Assembly (NCBI GenBank): GCA_038217425.1
Contig: JBBQPM010000191.1
Span: 1-13,248 of the forward strand
DNA from: JAIEPT01 sp038217425
GTDB taxonomy: Bacteria; Planctomycetota; Planctomycetia; Gemmatales; Gemmataceae
DNA: 13,248 nucleotides
Direction of reading: 5' to 3'
The stretch's first letter is position 1. Each line of letters opens with the position of its first letter. The translations under genes and the position numbers were made by a program. Shown in pieces: positions 1-7,227 of this stretch. Below the pieces are notes generated by a model. That model searched no databases. It was given only the letters and a program-made list of their open reading frames with translations, and was not told where the DNA came from.

Positions 1-1864
1 CCGACGTCGGCAGATCCTTCGAGCGATAGACGCGCTGCGTCGCCTTGCGGAAGTCGGATGCGCCCGCGTGGGCGATGTCCACGTACGTCTGCGGATTTCG
101 ATCCACAAGCGGGAACCAGGTGCTGTGAACCTGCACCATGATTTTGTGACCCGGCCGAAAAGTGTGGTACACGTCCTGCAGCTTGAGGGTGACGGAGGTC
201 GCTCGGCCCGGCTTGAACGGCTCGGGCTTCTCCAGGCTGTTGCGAAATCGGCCGCGCATCACCTCGGCGCGGACCAGCTGCTGATAGCCCCCCATCTTGA
301 CGCCCGCAGGATTCGGCGTCGGATCGGGCGTGCCGTCGGGATAAACGTCGATCACTTTCACGATCCAGTCGCAGTCGGTTCCCGACGTCGAAACCTGAAG
401 ATGCGCCATGATCGGTCCCGCGAGCGTCATGTCTTTTGCGAGAACTTCGCTCTCATAGACCAGAACGTCAGGCCGGCGTGCTGCGAATCGCTGATCGGCG
501 ATGATGAACTCGGCCGGCATCCGCGTGGCGATTTGCTCGGTGTAGGGCACCGGCCGAGCGGGATCGCTGACATACTCGTCGAACGCTTCGGTCGTTAGGG
601 CCGGCGGTTGGAAGGCGAGCCGGCCGCCCGACTCGAAATAGAGCGTCGCCAGCTTACCGTTCTTGGGGGGCCAACTCGGATGCTCGCGCCACTGGTTCGT
701 GCCCGTCTCAAACGCCTGCACCTTCGGCGACTTCCATTCGCCCTTGCCCTTGAGGTGGTAGTTGAAGAACGGCAGTTCGATCTTCGCGCGATAAAACTCC
801 GCCGTGTTCGAACCGAACGCAACAGCGCCGAGCGACGCGCCGGCGCCATTGTTCCAACCGCCATGAATCCACGGGCCCATGACGAAAGTATGATTGGCGC
901 GATCGGCCTCGAAGCGATCGTACGCTTCCATGGTGCCAAACAAATTCTCGGCATCGAACCAGCCCCCCACGGTGAGAATCGCGGGCTTCAGGTTCTTGAG
1001 GTGGGGCCGAAGGTTGCGTGCCTTCCACGTTTCGTCGTACGTCGGATGCTGCACCAGATCGTTCCAGAGCTGGTTTTTGCCCTGGAAATGCTTCACGTCA
1101 ATATTCGCGAGCGAGCCGAGACGTAAGAAGAAATCGTAGCCGTCGGGCGTGCCATAGTTGGGAGTGGGATAGAAGGATTCCTTGGTGGGCGCGGGCGAAG
1201 AGACGCCGACGCGGTGGGCGTAAAAGAAGGCGTGGGCGAGGAACGTGGCTCCATTGTGGCGCCAATCATCGCCGGCAAAGGTGTCGATGACCGGCGCCTG
1301 CGGCGAGACGGCTTTGAGCGCCGGATGCGCGTCGATCATGCCCGCCGCCGCCAGCCAGCCGCGGTATGATGTGCCGACATGCCCCACATTGCCGTTGTGG
1401 TTGGGGACGTTCTTCAGAAGCCAATCGATGGTGTCGTAGGTATCGCTGCTTTCATCGACGTCTTTCGGCCCCTTGGCGGGATTATGGGGCCTGAGGCGAT
1501 CGAACTTCCCCTCCGACATCCATCGGCCGCGGATGTCCTGTTGGACGAAGATGTAACCCTCCTGGGCGAACAGCGGCGACGGGCCCAGGGTCGCGGGATA
1601 CTGATCGGCGCCGTACGGCGCCAGGCCCGACTGCGTGCGCGTGAGGAGTATCGGGAACTTTTGGCTCGCGTCTTTCGGAACATACACCGCTGTGAACAGG
1701 AGAACGCCGTCGCGCATGGGGATTTGATGTTCGGTCTTCGTGTAATGGGCCTTGATGTAGTCGACGCCCTGAGCGGCGACGAGGCGCTGCGAGATCAGGC
1801 AAATCAGCAGCGCGAGCGCGGCTCGGCCTGTCAGCTCGATCGATGCCATTGCGCGGATGTTCAT
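1..1864 (-). CDS. Secreted CocE/NonD-family serine hydrolase (X-Pro dipeptidyl-peptidase S15-like), 3' end cut by window edge
   Basis: The minus frame from the ATG at 1864 stays open to base 1, giving about 621 residues. An N-terminal hydrophobic segment (AALALLICLI, about residues 15-24) followed by RLVAAQG looks like a Sec signal peptide. The alpha/beta-hydrolase core has the CocE/S15 hallmarks: the motif QDIRGRW, a nucleophile elbow GTSYRGW with Ser166, an acidic residue Asp304 in GGWFDAEN, and a histidine His334 in GPWIHGGW. The C-terminal third (near SGGRLAFQPP, then GPIMAHLQVS and HSTWFPLVDRNPQ) matches the jelly-roll domain of this family. In the family these enzymes hydrolyse esters or amides (cocaine, acylated amino acids, glutaryl-cephalosporins); the substrate here cannot be read from sequence. 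It starts 25 bp after the DUF1501-B stop, with a GAGAG ribosome-site candidate, so it is probably translated from the same mRNA. Only the last dozen or so residues seem to be missing. Confidence 0.93.
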   Translation of the reverse strand, partial: MNIRAMASIELTGRAALALLICLISQRLVAAQGVDYIKAHYTKTEHQIPMRDGVLLFTAVYVPKDASQKFPILLTRTQSGLAPYGADQYPATLGPSPLFAQEGYIFVQQDIRGRWMSEGKFDRLRPHNPAKGPKDVDESSDTYDTIDWLLKNVPNHNGNVGHVGTSYRGWLAAAGMIDAHPALKAVSPQAPVIDTFAGDDWRHNGATFLAHAFFYAHRVGVSSPAPTKESFYPTPNYGTPDGYDFFLRLGSLANIDVKHFQGKNQLWNDLVQHPTYDETWKARNLRPHLKNLKPAILTVGGWFDAENLFGTMEAYDRFEADRANHTFVMGPWIHGGWNNGAGASLGAVAFGSNTAEFYRAKIELPFFNYHLKGKGEWKSPKVQAFETGTNQWREHPSWPPKNGKLATLYFESGGRLAFQPPALTTEAFDEYVSDPARPVPYTEQIATRMPAEFIIADQRFAARRPDVLVYESEVLAKDMTLAGPIMAHLQVSTSGTDCDWIVKVIDVYPDGTPDPTPNPAGVKMGGYQQLVRAEVMRGRFRNSLEKPEPFKPGRATSVTLKLQDVYHTFRPGHKIMVQVHSTWFPLVDRNPQTYVDIAHAGASDFRKATQRVYRSKDLPTS

Positions 1865-1889
1865 GATTTCTCTCGGGAGAAGGATTGCC

Positions 1890-3248
1890 TCACGCCACCA
1901 GTGTCGCGATTACGCGGCCCAGGCTGAGCGGTTGCGGGCGCTGGAGTTGATCGTTCATCATCTGATGGGGACTCAGGCCCATGCAGTGGTAAATCGTCGC
2001 GTGCAGGTCGATCGGATCGACCGGATTGTCGATCGGATACGCGGCAATGCGGTCGGAGGCGCCGTAGACGAGACCGCCGCGAATGCCGCCCCCCGCGAGC
2101 AGGACCGATTGGCACGAACCCCAGTGATCGCGGCCTGCGGCGCCGTTAATCCGCGGCGTGCGGCCGAACTCGCCCATGACCACCACGAGCGTTTCGCTCA
2201 ATAGGCCCCGTTGGTGCAGATCCTCCAGCAAGGCCGACACGCTCTGATCGACCATCGGCAGCAGTTCGGTTTGCAGAGCCTCGAAGTTCTTGGAGTGGGT
2301 ATCCCAGCCGTCGCAGAGGGTCATTTCGTTGAAGTGAATCGCGGTCATCGGTACGCCGGCCTCGGCCAGGCGCCGCGCGAGGAGCGTCGCCCGGCCAAAG
2401 CGATGTCGGCCATAACGTTCGCGCACCGAAGCGGGTTCGCCGTCGAGCGAGAAAAACGCCGACGCGCCGCCGGAGGCTCCCGTCAACGTGACCGCTTGCT
2501 GCCGTAGCGTGCGGTGCAGGTGCGTCGCCTGGCCGGAGGGGCCGCGCGTTTCGAGCACGGAGAGGAGTGCGGCCCGTTGGTCGAGTCGGGCCTCATTGAC
2601 CTGGCTCGGCAAGGCGAGAGCAGGGATCGCGTCCCGCGTGCCGGGATCGCCGTTGACGGAGAGAGGATCGACGACGGGACCGAGGAAGCCCCCGGCGCCG
2701 CCGCGAAGCAGCTGTCGAACTCGGCGGAACGGCCCGGACAGGCTGCTGCGGGTCGCCAGTTCGGGAAGGGCCACGTAGCCGGGCAAACCGAGCGGCGCGG
2801 GCAAGTGCCGGGCCAGCACGGATCCGACATGTGGATAGTCGATGCGTTGCGGCGGACGGACGTCGTTGTCCTCGTTGGGACGAGCCACCATTCGGCCGGT
2901 GAGCGTGTAGTAGATCATCGGCGTATGGTTGTGATTGGGATAGCTGACGGAGCGAACGAGCGCGAATCGATTCGTCATCTGAGCCAGTCGCGGCAGATGT
3001 TCGCAGAGATGCACGCCCGGTTCGCGCGTCGCAATCGGACGAAATGGGCCCCGAATCTCGACCGGGGCGTTCGGCTTGAGATCGAAAGTGTCGAGTTGAG
3101 GCGGTCCGCCGAGGAGATAGATGAGGATGCACGATTTCGCCCGGGCGGATTCGGCGGCGGCGGCGCCGGCGGTGGTCGCCGCCACTGCCAAACCGGCGCC
3201 GACGCGCAGAAAGTCGCGGCGGGGGAATTTAGGGGAGTGTGCCCTCAT
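1890..3248 (-). CDS. Tat-exported DUF1501 protein (DUF1501-B)
   Basis: This 452-residue protein begins MRAHSPKFPRRDFLRVG, whose RRDFL (R10-R11) followed by an Ala-rich hydrophobic stretch is a Tat signal. Family hallmarks are LGGPPQLDTFDLKPNAP near residues 45-60, GEFGRTPR at 359-366 and GRDHWG at 372-377, which place it in the DUF1501 branch of the alkaline phosphatase/sulfatase-like fold. The biochemical role of DUF1501 is not established; such genes are highly expanded in planctomycetes and often sit beside DUF1549/DUF1553 cytochrome-type genes, which are absent here. I chose the ATG at 3248 because GGAGG lies 9 nt upstream. A longer TTG start at 3275 would put that ribosome site inside the gene. 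It lies 69 bp after the nucleoside hydrolase and 25 bp before the CocE-like gene. Confidence 0.93.
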   Translation of the reverse strand: MRAHSPKFPRRDFLRVGAGLAVAATTAGAAAAESARAKSCILIYLLGGPPQLDTFDLKPNAPVEIRGPFRPIATREPGVHLCEHLPRLAQMTNRFALVRSVSYPNHNHTPMIYYTLTGRMVARPNEDNDVRPPQRIDYPHVGSVLARHLPAPLGLPGYVALPELATRSSLSGPFRRVRQLLRGGAGGFLGPVVDPLSVNGDPGTRDAIPALALPSQVNEARLDQRAALLSVLETRGPSGQATHLHRTLRQQAVTLTGASGGASAFFSLDGEPASVRERYGRHRFGRATLLARRLAEAGVPMTAIHFNEMTLCDGWDTHSKNFEALQTELLPMVDQSVSALLEDLHQRGLLSETLVVVMGEFGRTPRINGAAGRDHWGSCQSVLLAGGGIRGGLVYGASDRIAAYPIDNPVDPIDLHATIYHCMGLSPHQMMNDQLQRPQPLSLGRVIATLVA

Positions 3249-3317
3249 CTTCAATGTCCTCCGGAAGGAGCGCAATCTTCATGAACTCCCGCGCCGCTCG
3301 CTTGGTAGTCGACTGTC

Positions 3318-4340
3318 TTACTTGGCTGGCCGCGGGGAATGACACATCAATTCCTCGATGGTTCTCTCGATGACGCGGTCGCCGGACTTGCCTTCGATTT
3401 GCCGCTTCAGCAGATAGCCCTGCCGAGCGGCCGGTTCGCTCCGCCAATGAAACGTCATATCGGGCTTCAGATCCATCCAGCCTTTGGTCTCGGCGTTCCA
3501 ATACTCCCCAGGGCCGCGCACCGCGAACAGGACGGCCGTCTGGTCGGCGACATGCCGATCTTTCGGCTCCCCGCCGAACCAGAGGGCATACGCCGCCCGC
3601 GTCGGATTTGCCTCGGGCAGATCCTTGAGCTTCGCTCCTGCTTTGAGCCCGCTGGGGACCGAGCCGATCTCTCGTCCCACGAACATCACCGGGCCCGGCC
3701 AATGGCGGACGGCATACAGAGACGATTCCTTGTCATAGGTGAAATTATTGTTGCTGAGCTTCAGGTCGTCCGCCGCCGGTCGGCCCACGAAGTTGCCTCC
3801 CATACAGACCCACAGCTTCACTTTCCGCTTGACCAGGTCCAGCCCGCTCGGCTCGGCCCCTTGCGCCGGCAGACGCAAGAGGTCGGCGACGTTCGTCAGA
3901 TAGCCGACGGTGACGATCACCACGCTGCCGTCGGGTTGATCGGCAAGGACGCGACGGTAGATCGTCATCGCGTCGGGAACCTTGTCGGCCGTCCCGAGTT
4001 TCTGCGGAAAGCGTTTGGCGATCGCCTCGGCGTATTTCGACGGCTTCATGGCTCCCCCTTTCTTGGGGCAACCGATCGGCAAATTGGGCCGGCCGTAGAA
4101 CGCATTGAGCGCGGCCGCACACGCCGGCGACCACGGATGCCGCGACGAAACCACCGTGGCGAGGATTTCCGCTTCGCCCCGATCAGCGAGGGCGTGCAGC
4201 ATGGCCAGCGCTCCGACGTCGTCGCAGTCGCTGTCCATATCGGTATCAAAGACGATCTTGACCGCATCCGCCGCCCGGCTCGCGGGAGGGAGTGCGACCG
4301 ATGTGAGTAGAGCCAGCGAAGCGAAGACGGTGATCCTCAT
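3318..4340 (-). CDS. Secreted inosine/uridine-preferring nucleoside hydrolase-like protein
   Basis: This is a 340-residue protein with a Sec signal (hydrophobic residues 5-17, cleavage likely after RAA near residue 24). The mature N-terminus carries the calcium-binding aspartate cluster of nucleoside hydrolases, DTDMDSDCDD at 32-41, in a Rossmann-like strand. Other family positions are TVGYLTNVADLL (144-155), NNNFTYDKES (197-206, equivalent to the usual N-x-x-x-D substrate segment), GREIG (222-226), and Asp266 in RHVADQTAV, the usual second calcium ligand. Family enzymes cleave the N-glycosidic bond of ribonucleosides, giving ribose and free base. Secreted bacterial members may scavenge nucleosides or act on other glycosides, so the exact substrate is open. 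The ATG at 4340 has AGGA 10 nt upstream. The gene lies between two DUF1501 genes on the same strand. Confidence 0.9.
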   Translation of the reverse strand: MRITVFASLALLTSVALPPASRAADAVKIVFDTDMDSDCDDVGALAMLHALADRGEAEILATVVSSRHPWSPACAAALNAFYGRPNLPIGCPKKGGAMKPSKYAEAIAKRFPQKLGTADKVPDAMTIYRRVLADQPDGSVVIVTVGYLTNVADLLRLPAQGAEPSGLDLVKRKVKLWVCMGGNFVGRPAADDLKLSNNNFTYDKESSLYAVRHWPGPVMFVGREIGSVPSGLKAGAKLKDLPEANPTRAAYALWFGGEPKDRHVADQTAVLFAVRGPGEYWNAETKGWMDLKPDMTFHWRSEPAARQGYLLKRQIEGKSGDRVIERTIEELMCHSPRPAK

Positions 4341-4371
4341 GGCTTGAAAGTCCTGTCCGTTTCGAGATTTC

Positions 4372-4436
4372 TTTCCGAGCCGGAAGCGTCAGCGACGATC
4401 TTGCGATTGTCGTCGCGGACGCTTCCGTCTCGGAAA
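4372..4436. repeat. Long imperfect inverted repeat (REP-like hairpin)
   Basis: The arms 4372-4398 and 4410-4436 pair over 25 base pairs in three blocks (8, 10 and 7 bp) separated by single mismatches (4380/4428 and 4391/4417), around an 11-nt loop. The core CGGAAGCGTCAGCGACG resembles a dispersed element I recall from planctomycete genomes; that is memory, not a search. It sits in the 140-bp gap between DUF1501-A and the nucleoside hydrolase. No T-tract follows on the minus strand, so it is more likely a REP/BIME-type repeat or mRNA-stabilising hairpin than a simple terminator. Confidence 0.8.
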
Positions 4437-4480
4437 TTCGACGTCTCCATGTTGGCCACGTGCAGGATCCCGAGGCGTGC

Positions 4481-5926
4481 CTATCCTCTCAGCCCCCGAA
4501 TCGGGTCCGCCTGGTACACGCCGTACGGCCGGCCGGTCGCGTCGTGCCAGTCGGCGTTGTGGGGAATGCCAAGTGCGTCGTAGATGGTGGCCGCGAAGTT
4601 TTCGGGAGTCTGCGCGTCGGCTGCGGGGTGAGCGCCATTGGCGTCGGACGCGCCGACCACCGTACCGCCGCGCACGCCGCCGCCTGCGAAAAAGGCAGTC
4701 TGCACGGCGCCCCAGTGGTCCCGGCCGGCCGTACGGTAGACGTTCTGGGCGATGTGCGAAATGCGCGGCGTGCGACCAAACTCGCCCGCCATCACGACCA
4801 GCGTGCTCTCGAGCAGGCCGCTTTGGTCCAGGTCGTCCAGCAGCGCTGAAACGGCGCGGTCGGTCGGCGGAAAGAGGTAGTCCTTCAAGCAGGGAAAGTT
4901 GTTGCCATGGAGATCCCAGGAACCGAAGTTGCCCATGTTCACCTGGACCATGTTGACGCCCGCTTCGACGAGTCGGCGCGCCATGAGCAGCGACCAGCCG
5001 AAGGAATTATCGCCGTAACGATGGAGAATGCGCGGGTCGGCGCGGCGCACGTCGAAGGCGTGGCGCACGTTCGAACTGGTCAGCAAGGTCACCGCCGATT
5101 GCCGCGTGCGATCGTAGTTGGCGACGGCGGCGGTCGCATCGAGAAGCCGTTGTTGACCTTCGATGTGCCCGAGCAGGTTCATGCGTCCGCGATGCCGGGG
5201 ATCGAGAGCGCCTTCGGGGAGCGTCAGGTTGGGAACCTCGAAACGCCAGTCGCGCTTGTCGGACAATTCCCCCTTGTGCAGGTCGAACAGGTACTGGGGA
5301 AAGGCGCCCGAGTACGAATGATAGGCGTGCGGTTTGTCGGTCATTTCCAGGAACCACGGCTCGTGTCGGCTCCCCAGCAAGCCGGCGAACTGACCCGAAT
5401 AGACGCCCGTATTGGAATGGTAGATCTTCTCGGGGAGTACGGCGCTGCCCGGCCAGAAGCCGCGACGCTGCGTCGTGGCGCCGGCGATGGCGGCGATCGA
5501 CGGAAAATCGGTCCCCCGCGGCTGGCTCGCCCGGAAGGTCGTCGGCAATTGCGACCGACCGGTCAGCATCAGATAAGTGGCTGCGTCGTGGCCGTTATTG
5601 GTGTGTGTGAGCGAGCGGACCAGCGCCCAGTGTTGGCTGCGCTGAGCCAGCATCGGCAGGTGCTCGCAGATCTGGATGCCGGGCGTCCGCGTCGCGATCG
5701 GGTTGAACTCCCCCTTGAAATCGACCGGCCCGTTCGGCTTCATGTCGAAGGTGTCGTGCTGCGAGGCTCCGCCCGTGAGAAAGAGAAAAATCACCGCCTT
5801 CGGGCTCGACGGCGGACCCGAAGGCCCGGCACCCCGCAAATCGGCGACGTCGGCCATCGACAGCCCCAGCGTACCGAGCGTCCCGGCCTGGAGGAAAGTG
5901 CGTCGAGCCACCAATGGAGAGTGCAT
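4481..5926 (-). CDS. Tat-exported DUF1501 protein (DUF1501-A)
   Basis: This is a 481-residue protein starting MHSPLVARRTFLQAG, with a Tat-type R8-R9-T-F-L motif and a hydrophobic stretch after it. DUF1501 hallmarks are FLTGGASQHDTFDMKPNGP near residue 50-68, GEFGRTPR at 381-388 and GRDHWG at 401-406, followed by FFAGGGVRGG. It is a divergent paralogue of the DUF1501 protein two genes downstream; both share the D-T-F-D-x-K-P-N and GRDHWG blocks. The function of the family is unknown beyond a predicted phosphatase/sulfatase-like fold and export. The ATG at 5926 is preceded by GAAGGGA about 6-9 nt upstream. It is the first gene of the minus-strand hydrolase cluster, so the operon promoter should lie in 5927-6183. 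I could not fix a convincing -35/-10 pair there. Confidence 0.93.
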   Translation of the reverse strand: MHSPLVARRTFLQAGTLGTLGLSMADVADLRGAGPSGPPSSPKAVIFLFLTGGASQHDTFDMKPNGPVDFKGEFNPIATRTPGIQICEHLPMLAQRSQHWALVRSLTHTNNGHDAATYLMLTGRSQLPTTFRASQPRGTDFPSIAAIAGATTQRRGFWPGSAVLPEKIYHSNTGVYSGQFAGLLGSRHEPWFLEMTDKPHAYHSYSGAFPQYLFDLHKGELSDKRDWRFEVPNLTLPEGALDPRHRGRMNLLGHIEGQQRLLDATAAVANYDRTRQSAVTLLTSSNVRHAFDVRRADPRILHRYGDNSFGWSLLMARRLVEAGVNMVQVNMGNFGSWDLHGNNFPCLKDYLFPPTDRAVSALLDDLDQSGLLESTLVVMAGEFGRTPRISHIAQNVYRTAGRDHWGAVQTAFFAGGGVRGGTVVGASDANGAHPAADAQTPENFAATIYDALGIPHNADWHDATGRPYGVYQADPIRGLRG

Positions 5927-6183
5927 GCTCTTCCCTTCTGCTAAATCGAGTGAGATGCGGCTTTTGATCGTGGTTATGATACCCGAATTTCACAAGGTCG
6001 GCGCGGCGGCAATTTTCGCAGACACATCGCGTACGCTTCGAAACCGAAAAAAACGCACGAACCTCTCGATTTCGGCCACGCACGGCATCGTTGGCGCGAA
6101 GTTTACCCGTCGGCTGGAAGCTAGGTAATTTGCATGGGCACAGGGAGGGACGGCGTCGAGAAGAAGCCTGAACTGCCAAAAAG

Positions 6184-6254
6184 CTGGGGTATAAGGATTC
6201 GAACCTTAACAAACTGATCCAGAGTCAGTTGTGCTACCGTTACACCATACCCCA
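6184..6254 (-). tRNA. tRNA-Gln (anticodon CTG)
   Basis: The minus strand folds as a complete 71-nt cloverleaf. The acceptor is TGGGGTA (from 6254) pairing with TACCCCA (6191-6185) plus discriminator G at 6184. The anticodon stem ACTGA/TCAGT encloses the 7-nt loop CTCTGGA, so the anticodon is CTG and reads CAG. The T-arm is TAAGG-TTCGAAT-CCTTA. The 3' CCA is not encoded, since CTT follows the discriminator, so it must be added after transcription. Confidence 0.97.
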
Positions 6255-6271
6255 AAAGGACCGTCCCCCTA

Positions 6272-6299
6272 ATTCTAAATTCTCGGCCAGTATTTGCAA
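6272..6299 (-). promoter_or_regulatory. Predicted sigma-70-type promoter of tRNA-Gln
   Basis: On the minus strand, TTGCAA (6299-6294, 4 of 6 matches to the -35 consensus) lies 16 nt before TAGAAT (6277-6272, 5 of 6 matches to -10). The -10 ends 17 nt before the mature 5' end of tRNA-Gln, a normal distance with a short 5' leader. The surrounding stretch is more AT-rich than the neighbourhood. No transcript evidence is available. Confidence 0.5.
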
Positions 6300-6325
6300 G
6301 ACCGGTTGTGCGGTCCCTGGGTTCG

Positions 6326-6360
6326 GAAAAAAGAAGAGGCGCCTGGCTGCGCCCCTTCTT
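6326..6360 (-). terminator. Intrinsic terminator of the membrane protein gene
   Basis: Arms 6331-6342 and 6349-6360 form a 12-bp stem with one mismatch (6337/6354) around a 6-nt loop. Read on the minus strand the stem runs into a T-tract (complement of A6327-6332, partly within the stem). It lies about 30 nt past the stop codon at 6391 and separates that gene from the tRNA promoter. Confidence 0.8.
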
Positions 6361-6390
6361 CTCGAGGTTTGCCGGAGCGTGCGTTGCCGC

Positions 6391-7227
6391 TCACGGTGCT
6401 TGCAGTTGGAACTCAATCGACTGAAACTGTTGGGCAGGGCCGATGGTGTTGTTGCTGGGCTTGAATTCGATGGTGTAACGATACGAGCCGGGGGGAAAGC
6501 CCTCGGTTTCGATGGTTTTGGCGAATGACTTGCGGAATTCTGCGGGAATGACGGGAGGCGTCGGGGTGATACCGCCCCCGGCGGCGTACAGGCGTCCCTT
6601 CTTGGCGGTTTTGGGGGACTTGGCAGCGATCGCAGGGTCGTCGCCGAGTCGCTCGATCCAGGCCTGGATGGTTCCGAGGTCGTTGAAGCGTAGGTTGGCT
6701 GGTACATTCAGCGGATTGCCGCTGATATTCGTCAAGTAGAACTGCACCTCCACTTTGTCCCCCACCGTCAGACGCTTGCCTTGCGGGTTGAAAACCTGCA
6801 GATTCGATAGCAACACCGCCGCTCCGGGCGCTTCAGGATTCTGCGGAACGGGCGCGATCTTGTCGGGCGCTTTCTTCTCTTCCACTGCGGGGATTTTCTT
6901 CACCTCGACGGCGGCGACTTTTTTCGGCAATTCCTTTTGCGCGAAGGGCTGACCGTCGCGCACGAGTTGAACTCGGCCCTCGATGAACTCCACGCGAACG
7001 GTGACGGTCTCGCCTTTTTTGAGGATCAGCTTATCGGCCTCGAAGGAGAAATCGCCCCGGGTGATGAGCAGGTTTTTCGCCCCCGCGGTCAGCACAACGT
7101 CCTTGCCGTTGTCGGCATTTTTGAGGACGATGTTGGTTCCTTTGATCGCCACTTCGATGGCTGGATCGTCGATCTCGAAGCGCAGAGTGCCGTCTCCCGA
7201 GGGGATGAAAAAGACGATGCTGGCCAC
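6391..7227 (-). CDS. Membrane-anchored protein with planctomycete kinase-type extracytoplasmic domain; 5' part disrupted
   Basis: The first in-frame start is GTG at 7227 (278 residues), but it lies inside a transmembrane helix. The same frame is open up to stops at 7324-7329 and encodes a basic segment KPARKSSRAG, then the helix GLWIAAGLGALAILVASIVF. No ATG, GTG or TTG occurs before 7227, so the intact N-terminus probably comes from the sigma-like frame upstream. After the helix, GTLRFEIDDPAIEVAIKGTN and the following block up to KKGETVTVRVEF resemble the extracytoplasmic segment just after the membrane helix of planctomycete Ser/Thr kinases; no kinase domain is present here. A Lys/Pro/Glu-rich linker (about residues 95-130) leads to a C-terminal domain I do not recognise, probably beta-rich (VGDKVEVQFYLTNISG, then PPGSYRYTIEFKPS). 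It ends before a clear terminator. Basic-inside charge predicts the C-terminal part lies outside the cytoplasm. Confidence 0.65.
   Translation of the reverse strand: MASIVFFIPSGDGTLRFEIDDPAIEVAIKGTNIVLKNADNGKDVVLTAGAKNLLITRGDFSFEADKLILKKGETVTVRVEFIEGRVQLVRDGQPFAQKELPKKVAAVEVKKIPAVEEKKAPDKIAPVPQNPEAPGAAVLLSNLQVFNPQGKRLTVGDKVEVQFYLTNISGNPLNVPANLRFNDLGTIQAWIERLGDDPAIAAKSPKTAKKGRLYAAGGGITPTPPVIPAEFRKSFAKTIETEGFPPGSYRYTIEFKPSNNTIGPAQQFQSIEFQLQAP

Noticed and set aside
2514..4310. Long plus-strand frames (2514-3284 and 3339-4310) opposite DUF1501-B and the nucleoside hydrolase
   Set aside because: Both are mirror frames of strongly supported minus-strand genes, with Arg/Gly/Ala-rich composition and no recognisable motif.
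4907..5944. 345-codon plus-strand open frame opposite DUF1501-A
   Set aside because: It is antisense to a well-supported DUF1501 gene; its long openness follows from high GC codon usage. Its translation matches no family.
5595..6212. Minus frame running from the tRNA into DUF1501-A
   Set aside because: It overlaps tRNA-Gln and is out of frame with DUF1501-A; the part before 5926 has no family resemblance.
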